A stretch of DNA of 22,724 nucleotides from CAYYIS01 sp964470965 (GTDB taxonomy: Bacteria; JAAXHH01; JABIQT01), in NCBI GenBank assembly GCA_964470965.1, contig CAYYIS010000070.1, forward strand, positions 1 through 22,724, read 5' to 3'. Position 1 is the first letter of the stretch. Every line of letters starts with the position of its first letter. This document shows positions 7,686 to 16,098 of this stretch, piece after piece. A program made the translations under genes and the position numbers. The notes beneath the pieces were generated by a model. The model was not told where the DNA came from. It saw only the letters and a list, made by a program, of their open reading frames with translations, and made no database searches.

Positions 7686-9530
7686 ATGACGCTGCGTGAA
7701 CGACTCCGGCCCCGACTTCTGCTCTCCCATATTTCACTGGCAACCATCCCGGTGCTGATCATTGGCATAATGTTGATTCAGACCACCAGGGAATCCATCG
7801 AGACTACGGTTTCAGATGGTAACTTTGAAATTGCGAAGCGCGCCAGTAACGAAATTCGATTATATATCGAACAGGCCCAGAGTGTCGTCAGTCAGGTGGC
7901 TGACGACATGGGAATCCTCGAGACCACACCGATACAACGACAGAGGCTGATCGATAATGTAGTTGTAAGGCATGAGCAGTTTCGCGAGTTGGCTGTTCTG
8001 GATCTCGAAGGACGGGAACTTCTGTGCACACGATTAGCCGAGCATGATGCCCCTCATCTTCGTGATGACCTGATATTACCCCAATCGGAATCAATTAGCA
8101 TTTCACAGGTATTCATTTCGGAGGACAGACTACCCTCTGTACAAATGACGGTGCCGATTCTCAGATTCAATCAGATCATCGGTTATGTAACAGCAGAGGT
8201 GAATCTGAAGGACATGTGGGATCTCGTCGACAGCGTGCAGATCGGTGGAGATAATGACTCCGGATACGGGAATGCTTACGTAGTTAGCGGCAACGGCAGA
8301 CTGATCGCCCATCCACAACGGGAACGTGTGTACGGGCAGGAAGATCTCAGTGACAGGCCAGTGGGAATGGCCATCACTGAAGCCGCGAGCAATACAGTAC
8401 TGTATCAGACTCAGAACGGTGAATTGCTCGCGGCGTTTGTGGAAATTGAACCTTTAGGCTGGCACGTGGTCATAGAACAGCCCACGGCGGAGGCGTTTAC
8501 CCGTTCTCAAGAAGCAAAAGTAGAGGTGACCGTATTAATTATTTTCAGTGCCATCGCCGCTTCCCTCATCGGAGTGTTTTTCGCCCGTAAAATCGCCCAT
8601 CCCGTATCTGAGCTGGTCCGTGGGGCCCATCTCTTCGGAAAAGGTGAATTAACGCAATCCATCGATGTTCCCGGACACGGGGAACTGACGATGCTTGCAG
8701 ATGAATTCAACCATATGGCTCGGCAGTTGCTGGAGAAAGAGAGGCAGCTGCAGCGGGTGGAAAGACTGGCAACCCTCAGCAAATTCGCCTCTATTTTATC
8801 ACATGAGATCCGGAATCCGCTGAATTCGATGATGATTAATCTTCAAGTCCTGAAACGAGAAATGGATAAAAATGGTACCCTCACGGAGAAAAATAGGAAG
8901 TTTTACGATATAATTGTTTCAGAAATATGGAGAATTGACGGCCTGGTAGAAAATTTTATGACATATGCCCGGCCACCGGAATTGAATCTTTTCAATCACA
9001 AAATTACTAATCTGATCGATGAAGTAGTGGAAACACATCGCAGCAGTGCACAGGACCAAGGTATCACAATCACTACCAATTATGAAACGCCTGATCTGAA
9101 TGTTGCAGTTGATGCGGATCAGCTGAAGCAGGTGTTTCTTAATCTCATGCTCAATGCGTTCGATGCAATGGAACCCTGTGGAACACTCGTGATTTCAACC
9201 CGGGAACAGCGTCCCGAATGGACCGGTGACCTTACATCGGACACACATGGCAAATCCTTCGTGATCATAACCGTTACTGACTCGGGATGTGGGATGGATG
9301 ATGACCAGATCTCCCATATTTTTGATATGTATTATACGTTGAAAGCGAACGGCACCGGCCTCGGTCTGCCGATAGCGCAACAGATAGTTGAAAAACATGG
9401 CGGTAAAATAGATGTAACAAGCAAAAGTGGCCAGGGTTCAACTTTCACGGTCTGGTTACCGGTCAACCACACGGAATTCGGGGAATTAACTCACGCATCT
9501 CTACACGATACAACAGGTACAATAATTTAG
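7686..9530 (+). CDS. Sensor histidine kinase: Cache sensor, HAMP, HisKA, HATPase (NtrB/ZraS-like)
   Basis: The 614 residues show: TM1 about 13-33; a periplasmic region about 34-278 that looks like a double Cache domain (NAYVVSGNGRLIAHP at 196-210); TM2 about 280-300; HAMP about 300-353; and the HisKA H-box SHEIRNPLN with phospho-acceptor His373. The ATPase domain has an N-box (NLMLNAFDAM, 486-495), a G1 box (DSGCGMD, 532-538) and a G2 box (GTGLGLPIAQQIVEKHGG, 556-573). It would autophosphorylate and pass phosphate to the regulator encoded 14 nt downstream. ATG 7686 is used; a TTG directly before it is unlikely. There is no clear SD, so coupling to the solute-binding protein gene is likely. 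The kinase has its own ligand-binding domain, so the SBP could act through it or in parallel. Confidence 0.93.
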   Translation: MTLRERLRPRLLLSHISLATIPVLIIGIMLIQTTRESIETTVSDGNFEIAKRASNEIRLYIEQAQSVVSQVADDMGILETTPIQRQRLIDNVVVRHEQFRELAVLDLEGRELLCTRLAEHDAPHLRDDLILPQSESISISQVFISEDRLPSVQMTVPILRFNQIIGYVTAEVNLKDMWDLVDSVQIGGDNDSGYGNAYVVSGNGRLIAHPQRERVYGQEDLSDRPVGMAITEAASNTVLYQTQNGELLAAFVEIEPLGWHVVIEQPTAEAFTRSQEAKVEVTVLIIFSAIAASLIGVFFARKIAHPVSELVRGAHLFGKGELTQSIDVPGHGELTMLADEFNHMARQLLEKERQLQRVERLATLSKFASILSHEIRNPLNSMMINLQVLKREMDKNGTLTEKNRKFYDIIVSEIWRIDGLVENFMTYARPPELNLFNHKITNLIDEVVETHRSSAQDQGITITTNYETPDLNVAVDADQLKQVFLNLMLNAFDAMEPCGTLVISTREQRPEWTGDLTSDTHGKSFVIITVTDSGCGMDDDQISHIFDMYYTLKANGTGLGLPIAQQIVEKHGGKIDVTSKSGQGSTFTVWLPVNHTEFGELTHASLHDTTGTII

Positions 9531-9544
9531 AAATAGGTACATTC

Positions 9545-10888
9545 ATGACCAAAATATTAATCGCGGAAGATGATTTGCATACCCTGGAAGGTTTGACGGA
9601 AATCCTGAAAGAAGAAGGTTATGCCGTCACGGGGGCACCCGACGGCCAACAGGCGTTAGAGATTGCAAACAAAACATCTTTCGATGTCTTGTTGACCGAT
9701 ATGAAGATGCCCAAGCTCAATGGCATGGACCTGATGGGAAAAATGAAACTTGCGAGTCCTGACACCAAGATCATAATGATGACAGCGTTCGCCACTGTAG
9801 ATACCGCGGTTCAGGCCATGCGGGACGGTGCATTCAATTATATAACGAAACCTATCGATTTCGATCAGTTGCTCGGTACAATCCAGAGTGCAGTTCGTGA
9901 AAAGCGGCTCAGGATGCAAGCGGAGTCAAAACCCGGTTCCGCTTCGATATCGGAACCGGTCATGATCGGTCAAAGCGCCCGGATCCAAGAGGTATTCCAG
10001 AAGATCGAGAAAGTTGCCAGGGCGGTTGCAACCATCCTGATTCGTGGTGAAAGTGGGACCGGAAAGGAGCTGGTTGCACGGGCGATACATGTGAAAAGCC
10101 TCAGATCTGACAAAAAATTCATGGATTTCGGCTGTGCCTCCATTCCGGAGAACCTGATGGAAGCGGAACTATTCGGTACGGAAAAGGGTGCGTACACAGG
10201 TGCCCTTACTTCGACACGTAAGGGCATCTTCGAAAGAGCTGACGGAGGGACTATTTTCCTGGACGAAATCGGTGAGATAAGTGGATCGGTTCAGGTCAAA
10301 TTACTCCGCGTCCTGCAGGAGCGCCGGTTTGAACGGTTGGGTGGTACCGTGCCCCGTTCCGTAGACGTGCGAATAATCGCCGCAACCAACCGCGACCTGG
10401 AGCAGGCAGTCAGGGAGGGGAGATACCGGGAGGATCTTTATTACCGTCTCAATGTCATCCCAATCGTAATGCCGCCGTTACGCGAGCGAAAAGAGGACAT
10501 TCCTCTTTTAATCGATCACTTCGTAACGCGGTATTCATTGGACAACGGGATGTCGGTAAAATCATTATCCGATGAAGCCATAGACCGTTGCACAAAATAT
10601 CATTGGCCAGGAAATATCCGGGAACTGCAAAATGCTATTGAAAGCGCAGTAATCCTGAGCGACGATGAGTCGATAAAGGTAGAGCATCTTCCTCCTATGC
10701 AATCGTCCCGGGTAACCGGATTGGAACAGGATGATCTCGGTACATTATCTGCCACGAAAGATCAGGCGGAGAAAATTGTTATTCAGCGGGCACTCGATGA
10801 GGCGGGTGGAAATCGGACGAAAGCTGCCAAAATACTCAAGGTTACCGTTCGCACCATACAGTATAAAATCAAAAAATACGATCTGTGA
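9545..10888 (+). CDS. NtrC-family sigma-54-dependent response regulator
   Basis: The 447-residue regulator has three domains. The receiver (about 1-118) has acidic pocket E8/D9/D10, phospho-acceptor Asp52, Thr80 and Lys102. The AAA+ sigma-54 activator domain (about 140-375) has Walker A GESGTGKE (168-175), sigma-54 contact loop GAYTGA (215-220), Walker B GGTIFLDEIGE (234-244), and conserved RIIAATNRDL and WPGNIRELQN. A Fis-type helix-turn-helix covers about 408-447 (GGNRTKAAKILKVTVRTIQYKIKKY). Phosphorylated, it should bind upstream enhancer sites and use ATP to open sigma-54 promoter complexes. The usual loop is GAFTGA; Tyr replaces Phe here. It follows the kinase by 14 nt and is the last gene of its operon. 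The nearest candidate target is the sigma-54-type promoter 155 nt downstream. Confidence 0.95.
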   Translation: MTKILIAEDDLHTLEGLTEILKEEGYAVTGAPDGQQALEIANKTSFDVLLTDMKMPKLNGMDLMGKMKLASPDTKIIMMTAFATVDTAVQAMRDGAFNYITKPIDFDQLLGTIQSAVREKRLRMQAESKPGSASISEPVMIGQSARIQEVFQKIEKVARAVATILIRGESGTGKELVARAIHVKSLRSDKKFMDFGCASIPENLMEAELFGTEKGAYTGALTSTRKGIFERADGGTIFLDEIGEISGSVQVKLLRVLQERRFERLGGTVPRSVDVRIIAATNRDLEQAVREGRYREDLYYRLNVIPIVMPPLRERKEDIPLLIDHFVTRYSLDNGMSVKSLSDEAIDRCTKYHWPGNIRELQNAIESAVILSDDESIKVEHLPPMQSSRVTGLEQDDLGTLSATKDQAEKIVIQRALDEAGGNRTKAAKILKVTVRTIQYKIKKYDL

Positions 10889-10993
10889 TCAGGTCTGAAA
10901 TTATTTTCCTATTAAGCCTGAAATTTATTGCCGGCTTTGTGTCGCAGTCCCAAGACATTCACGGAAAATCCTTAACCGGAATTTAGTCAAAGC

Positions 10994-11027
10994 GCCCGAG
11001 TAACGGGCATGTGCAAGGGACTGGTCC
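10994..11027. promoter_or_regulatory. Candidate activator-binding dyads upstream of the sigma-54 promoter
   Basis: Two short inverted repeats lie side by side: GCCCG-AGTAA-CGGGC (10994-11008) and GGAC-TG-GTCC (11018-11027). Their centres are about 45-70 nt upstream of the inferred transcription start, closer than most classical NtrC enhancers but compatible with some bacterial enhancer-binding proteins. Neither is followed by a T-run, so they are poor terminators. Binding by the upstream regulator is inference only. Confidence 0.3.
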
Positions 11028-11042
11028 TTAACTTCACGAAGC

Positions 11043-11057
11043 TGGCATCGATTTTGC
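11043..11057 (+). promoter_or_regulatory. Sigma-54 (-24/-12) promoter of the TonB-dependent receptor
   Basis: The site reads TGGCATCGATTTTGC: a TGGCAY -24 element and a TTGC -12 element. The invariant GG (11044-11045) and GC (11056-11057) have exactly the required 10 nt between them. It departs from TGGCAYRN4TTGC at only one position (C for purine). The inferred start is near 11069. It lies 155 nt after the stop of a sigma-54 activator gene and just before the receptor, which supports a functional link. Confidence 0.75.
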
Positions 11058-11272
11058 GTTGTTTCATAGAGGTTCCATTGCCTACCTATCATTGCGAACG
11101 CAGTTTTTACTTACAGGTACATTATTTAAGACCAGGCTGAACGGTATAGCGGCGGTATTTTGTTATGAAAAGAGAGAAGACAGAGCGGGATGTTTCCCGG
11201 GGCATCGGTACCATTCGGCTTCCCTACTTCATATTCCCCACGGGTGGACTTCAATCGAATCATGTGGCAAGA

Positions 11273-13903
11273 ATGATGTTTCGTATCGTATGTGTTATCC
11301 TGTCCGTGTATTTTTTGGCCGCGGGTACGGCTTACGCCGAAACAGCAGGTAAGATCTCTGGCGTAGTTCGGGACAAAGCTACTCACGATCCATTACCGGG
11401 AGTAAACATCAAAATTGTCGGAACAAGTCTTCGGGCGATATCCGGACCGTATGGTGAGTATTTTATCTTGAATGTTCCCGTCGGCACTCATGACGTTGAG
11501 GCGCATATGATAGGGTATTTGACGGTGCGCCGTTCGTCCATTAGCGTGAATGCCGATTTAACGACGCATGTGAACTATTCCCTGCAAACCACGGTCCTTG
11601 ACCTGAATGAAACCCTCATCATTACCGCTCCGCGATCGTTGATCCGACCTGATCTTACCGCATCGAGCGACGTGACGACAGCCGAGGAGCTGCGTCCGCT
11701 ACCCATAACAAGTATCTCCGACCTGATTACTCTGCAGAGCGGTACGGTCAGAGATGCCGAGGGAGGGCTTCATATGCGGGGCGGGCGCAGTGACGAAATA
11801 TCCTACTATGTGGACGGCACTGAACTACGGGATCCTATGCTGGGCGGAATGGGTACAACACTTAACCTGGATACCATCGAAGAAATCGTGATCAATAAGG
11901 GCGGGTTTGATGCGCAATACGGTGATGCGATGTCGGGTATCGTCAATATAATGACCAAAGAGGGGGCGACCGATTACACCGGGCGCTTTCGGAATACATT
12001 AAGTTTTCAGCCTCAATACAATGTCAACGATGGTGCGTATAGTGATCCTATTGTGAACGGCCGTGATTTGAGCGCTTCGTTCGCCGGCCGTATGCCACTT
12101 TTGGGAAAGACCGGTTCATTCTTTATCGCCGGTCAACGGCAGCTAAACGGCAACTACCTGCCCCACCATGCCACTCAGAACCAGTCTCTAGCCGGAAATA
12201 TCACATTTAGGCCCCATCCGGCGCTGAAGCTGAAAATCGGCGGACATGTCGCCAATCGGCGCCAGGAAATATACGATCACAGGGATGATCGGTCGGGGCT
12301 ATCATATGATTTCAACCTAGATGGCCTGCCGGAGCGGCGGGACAAGAGTTATGCATTAAATCTCTCGGTCAATCATTCTGTCACACCCAAAACATTCTAT
12401 ACGGCCCGGTTTTTCCGATACACGACCAATTCGAAACTGGCACCATCGATGTTGTTCGATGATCACTGGACAGATTGGCCCGGATACTCTGAAGATGAAA
12501 ACGGGCGTTATACAGGCCATATATACAGGGACAACCTTCAGGCCGATGATCGGTATGGCGGGATGAATTTTACAGGCGGTGGAGATTTTCTTCCGTGGTA
12601 TCGACAGGCGGAGACTACTTATTACGGTGCTCGCTTCGATCTCAGTAGTCAGATTACCTACCGGAATCATTTGCGTTTCGGCATGGAGGGTCAATGGTAT
12701 CGGCTGTCGTGGGCGGAGAAATCTTTTCAGAGTGAAACACCCAGCGGAGAATTATACGATGCGAATCCGGTGGAGGGTGCGTTCTATCTACAAAACAAAC
12801 TGGAACTGGCACAGTTGATATTTAATGCCGGCGTCCGCCTTGATTACTTTGACACCGGTCAGAAGTTTTTCATCAACATGCCTAACGGACAGGCGGAATT
12901 GAGAAACAGTCCCACCAAGCTCAGACTGAGTCCCCGGCTCGGTTTATCTCATCCGATCACCTCAAAAAGTCTTGTTAGGCTCAGTTACGGGTACTTCTTT
13001 CAACCTCCCGAGTTCCGATTCGTATATGAGAATCTGAGAAGTGATCTCACGAATGAACTGCCGAGACTGGGTAATCCCAATCTCGATCCGCAGAAAACGG
13101 TGGCCTACGAAATTGGATTCGAACACCTTTTCACGGATGATACCCATGTTGGCCTTACCGCTTCTTATAAGACCCTGTCTAATTTGACATCAACCACCCA
13201 GGTACGGCATCCGGGTGGCTCCTATTCAATTTTCACCAATGCTGATTTCGGCCTGGTTCAGAGCCTTGAGTTCTCTCTGAAGCAGCGGATGGTGCGAAAT
13301 ATATCGGGATCACTTCACTATACGCTATCATCTGCCGAAGGCAGCGCTTCCGATCCGCAAGAAAAATACAATCGTATCGCAAAAACCCCGGACGGTGAAA
13401 TCGAAATGCCGACCGATTCCGTTTTTCCATTGGCCTTCCACCAGCGGCACACAGTCACGGGAATCATTTCAATGTACACTCCGCGAAACTGGGACACAAA
13501 GCTGCTAGGTTTTCCGTTGAAGGATGTGAGTTTGGCAGTGATAGGTGTGTACGGCAGTGGCCTGCCCTACACACCAACCAACTCACTGAATCAACAGCTG
13601 GATGGTCTACCTAATTCCGCCAGACTGCCGGGCCTCTTCGATCTGGATTTGAGGCTTCATAAACGGTTTCGGAGAGGCAAAACTTCCTACACCTTCTTTA
13701 CGGAAGTCGAAAATGTGCTCAACCGTCGAAACGTTATCAACGTCTATTCGAACACCGGCAGCCCCGTGGATGACGGCTATACGCTTGAAACGCGGGCAAA
13801 CCGAACTCCCGAGCAGACCAAGTTACGAAGACTGTTCAGTCTGGATCCCCAAAATTTCTCACCCCCAAGGGAAATCAGAGTCGGTTTCGAAGTCACGTTT
13901 TAG
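11273..13903 (+). CDS. TonB-dependent outer-membrane receptor with N-terminal carboxypeptidase-regulatory-like domain
   Basis: From ATG 11273 the product is 876 residues. A signal peptide (MMFRIVCVILSVYFL...AYA, cleavage about residue 22) is followed by a CarboxypepD_reg-like beta-sandwich (about 27-105: GVVRDKATHDPLPGVNIKI...GPYGEYFILNVPVGTHDV). A linker DLNETLIITAPRSL could serve as TonB box. The plug is about 130-232 (GGLHMRGGRSDEISYYVDG, QYGDAMSGIVNIMTKEG). The long beta-barrel ends in the terminal Phe typical of outer-membrane proteins (VGFEVTF). It should import a large or scarce nutrient with TonB energy; no SusD-like partner is present. An in-frame ATG at 11165 would add 36 hydrophilic residues before the signal peptide; neither start has a strong SD. 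Expression is probably sigma-54 dependent. Its stop overlaps the stop of the convergent M28-like gene. Confidence 0.9.
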   Translation: MMFRIVCVILSVYFLAAGTAYAETAGKISGVVRDKATHDPLPGVNIKIVGTSLRAISGPYGEYFILNVPVGTHDVEAHMIGYLTVRRSSISVNADLTTHVNYSLQTTVLDLNETLIITAPRSLIRPDLTASSDVTTAEELRPLPITSISDLITLQSGTVRDAEGGLHMRGGRSDEISYYVDGTELRDPMLGGMGTTLNLDTIEEIVINKGGFDAQYGDAMSGIVNIMTKEGATDYTGRFRNTLSFQPQYNVNDGAYSDPIVNGRDLSASFAGRMPLLGKTGSFFIAGQRQLNGNYLPHHATQNQSLAGNITFRPHPALKLKIGGHVANRRQEIYDHRDDRSGLSYDFNLDGLPERRDKSYALNLSVNHSVTPKTFYTARFFRYTTNSKLAPSMLFDDHWTDWPGYSEDENGRYTGHIYRDNLQADDRYGGMNFTGGGDFLPWYRQAETTYYGARFDLSSQITYRNHLRFGMEGQWYRLSWAEKSFQSETPSGELYDANPVEGAFYLQNKLELAQLIFNAGVRLDYFDTGQKFFINMPNGQAELRNSPTKLRLSPRLGLSHPITSKSLVRLSYGYFFQPPEFRFVYENLRSDLTNELPRLGNPNLDPQKTVAYEIGFEHLFTDDTHVGLTASYKTLSNLTSTTQVRHPGGSYSIFTNADFGLVQSLEFSLKQRMVRNISGSLHYTLSSAEGSASDPQEKYNRIAKTPDGEIEMPTDSVFPLAFHQRHTVTGIISMYTPRNWDTKLLGFPLKDVSLAVIGVYGSGLPYTPTNSLNQQLDGLPNSARLPGLFDLDLRLHKRFRRGKTSYTFFTEVENVLNRRNVINVYSNTGSPVDDGYTLETRANRTPEQTKLRRLFSLDPQNFSPPREIRVGFEVTF

Positions 13904-16017
13904 TTCCTCCTGAGAAACACCTGGCCCTTTTCTTCAAGATCATAGAAATATCGCATCACTTTCCGGAGTTCTATAGCGCCGAAGGCCGCGCTTGCAGCAT
14001 TTCGTATTTCCAGGATGCTTCGTCGTCCATTTGTGAGATTCCGGTATTCCGTGGTTAAAACATCTGTCATATCGGTGGAGCGAAAACCGCCACCTAACGC
14101 GTACCGCACACGTGTGGTTAATGATTTGGCGATATCTACCGTCGTCGGGGCCAGGACCGGAACCAGTTTAGCAGCGATCTTCTCATCGTCGGATTCCGGA
14201 GGGATTTTTACCGGTAACAACGCGTCCTTCGTTAGGCGGTTGAAGTGGTTTTTAAGCCGATTCTGGTCGGAGGATTCCCTGCCTGCCATCTCCCGGGAAA
14301 TTGATGTAATCTGTTTGGCCGGTTCCGAGTTGGGGTCTGTAAATACCTGAAGGGAGGAAAGATTCCGCTCCTCCCGTTTATAGGCTTCCGATAGAAAAAT
14401 CCGTGCCTCTTTAAATTGGTTGCCCAGTTCATCAGACGGAGCGGTACTCAGCGAAGATAGTTGCCTTATGAGATTATCGTCTATCCGCCGGGTTCCCATG
14501 GCCGCCATACGCGTGGCGAGTCGCGGAACATCTTTCGGGGACAGATTCGCCAAATACCAGGCGGTGGCGGCGATCAGGAACGCCCCGCGCTTAAGCTGTG
14601 TGGGATCTAAATCGTGAAGACGCCCTCCACTCGCATCCGGCCAATTCTTGAATAAAACAGCTGGTATTTTAAATCGAGGACCGTTGAACAGTGCACGGTT
14701 TGGGGCACCGTAATGAGATTCAATGTAATAGTAGAAGGGATCTCTCGATCCTGTCGGATCCAGAATGGGTTTCGTGTAGATTTGGGTAATGGCCCGGTTA
14801 TTGTAATTGTCTTTCTCACGGTTGGTATCTCCCACATACTCAAAAAACACCTGGGTGACATCATCTACGAATGAGGCCATTGATGAAGGGTTTCGGTACA
14901 GTTGGAGAGAGGTTCCGTTTCGATTGAGACGGGCCCCAATCCTATCTACATTGATGGCGGCGATCATTCGCCTCCGTTCTTCAGGGAATCGTTCCAGGTA
15001 TGCATGGGTACCCGAAAGCTCCGGCTCCCATATGAGCCGAATCGTTCTTCGAGGACGAGCCAGTTTACCTTTTCCGATCAAAGCATTCAGTGCCCGGGCC
15101 GCTTCAAGAATCGCCGCGCTTCCGCTCAATTTGTTGGTGGCGGCCTGCCTTGGGTAACCTTCAAATAAATATGCGGACAGTGCTATTTCCTGATCGCTGC
15201 TGCCGTTACCGGGAATGGCTGCCGTGGGTACTTCCAAATCCGCGGGGAACGTGCGGGTGCGGACCAGCACCTGTAACTCGACAGATTCTCCCCCTTCTAT
15301 TAACTCCAGTAATTCCATTCCCATACGGTGTGACAGACTGAAGCCGAATGTGGCATCGTAAGGCAAGTCCGAATCCCCGCCGGTTCGACTCCCCAGGTCC
15401 TGCCACGCAATCTGATCCGGAACATCTATGGTCCGCCGCACCCCATTATAAAATGAGAGTACGCCTGCGGCATCATATGTTCTCACAGCCAGACGATGTG
15501 CCCTGGAAACTGGCCCCGACACCAGCACCAGCTTCCCCTTAACATCTATCCCCTCATAATGGGATGGATCCGTACCGGTCCCGGCATACACAACTTCAGT
15601 AGTCACTTCACCATTCCAACTACCCGTTGCCAGCGCTGCGGGATTGTCCCGATACCGAATCATCAGCCGTCGTTCCGGTTTAACGAGCCATAATTCAGCT
15701 TGTTCGGCGTCCCACGCCCATTGTTCCTGAGGAAACGTCTCGATGTGTGCGTCACTCAGATTATATTCCTCGGCCATCCGTACGATATATTTGGACTCTC
15801 TGTAAGTGCTCTCATATTCGGCTTTATGACGATCATGGTGAAATCCGCCAAGTTCGACAACATGGCTCATGGCCGTGGCACCGGAAACTTCGTGAATCAG
15901 GTGGACTATCTGGGTTGGTGGTAATAAAGTTATGGGCTCGGGCTGTTCCTGCGTGTGACCGTGTTTGGAGAGGAGAGAGATTAACAGGAATGATAAGGAA
16001 AAGATTCTTGATGGCAT
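13900..16017 (-). CDS. Secreted M28-like (PA/aminopeptidase-fold) protein, possibly inactive
   Basis: The 705-residue product from ATG 16017 begins with a signal peptide (MPSRIFSLSFLLISLLS), implying a periplasmic or external location. A PA-like insert follows (about 120-200: GTWNGEVTTE-like stretch, VVYAGTG, VKGKLVLVSG). The M28 core begins EIALSAYLFEG...TNKLSGSAAILEAARAL. M28 aminopeptidases bind two zinc ions through His, Asp, Glu, Asp and His. Here the first His is Tyr283 (SAYL for SAHL) and the bridging Asp aligns with Asn295 (TNKLSG for NDNASG). Glu333 (WEPELSG), Asp358 (INVDRIG) and His468 (GGRLHDLD) fit the rest. A roughly 200-residue C-terminal helical region has no recognised domain. 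A GTG at 16083 would extend the frame by 22 residues without a better SD. It is last in an apparent operon with the RNase and VOC genes. Confidence 0.8.
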   Translation of the reverse strand: MPSRIFSLSFLLISLLSKHGHTQEQPEPITLLPPTQIVHLIHEVSGATAMSHVVELGGFHHDRHKAEYESTYRESKYIVRMAEEYNLSDAHIETFPQEQWAWDAEQAELWLVKPERRLMIRYRDNPAALATGSWNGEVTTEVVYAGTGTDPSHYEGIDVKGKLVLVSGPVSRAHRLAVRTYDAAGVLSFYNGVRRTIDVPDQIAWQDLGSRTGGDSDLPYDATFGFSLSHRMGMELLELIEGGESVELQVLVRTRTFPADLEVPTAAIPGNGSSDQEIALSAYLFEGYPRQAATNKLSGSAAILEAARALNALIGKGKLARPRRTIRLIWEPELSGTHAYLERFPEERRRMIAAINVDRIGARLNRNGTSLQLYRNPSSMASFVDDVTQVFFEYVGDTNREKDNYNNRAITQIYTKPILDPTGSRDPFYYYIESHYGAPNRALFNGPRFKIPAVLFKNWPDASGGRLHDLDPTQLKRGAFLIAATAWYLANLSPKDVPRLATRMAAMGTRRIDDNLIRQLSSLSTAPSDELGNQFKEARIFLSEAYKREERNLSSLQVFTDPNSEPAKQITSISREMAGRESSDQNRLKNHFNRLTKDALLPVKIPPESDDEKIAAKLVPVLAPTTVDIAKSLTTRVRYALGGGFRSTDMTDVLTTEYRNLTNGRRSILEIRNAASAAFGAIELRKVMRYFYDLEEKGQVFLRRN

Positions 16018-16098
16018 ATTTGGTGTACCGTTGGATTGGAAAACCGGTTCAGGTGCACGGGAGGAATGCTCTTCCGAAAACACCTGAACCCGTTTACG

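Larger units (their letters stand above)
10889..11272. other. Regulatory intergenic region upstream of the TonB-dependent receptor
   Basis: About 380 nt lie between the regulator stop and the preferred receptor start (276 nt if ATG 11165 is used). The region holds the -24/-12 promoter, several short dyads and a spaced direct repeat (CTGAAATT at 10895 and 10918, 23 nt apart), listed separately where useful. No T-tract terminator after the regulator gene was recognised, so read-through into the receptor is possible. Confidence 0.6.

Noticed and set aside
7683..10888. Assignment of the two-component pair to a named system such as NtrBC, ZraSR or AtoSC
   Set aside because: Domain order fits the whole group. 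Nothing in the Cache sensor or neighbours justifies a specific name.
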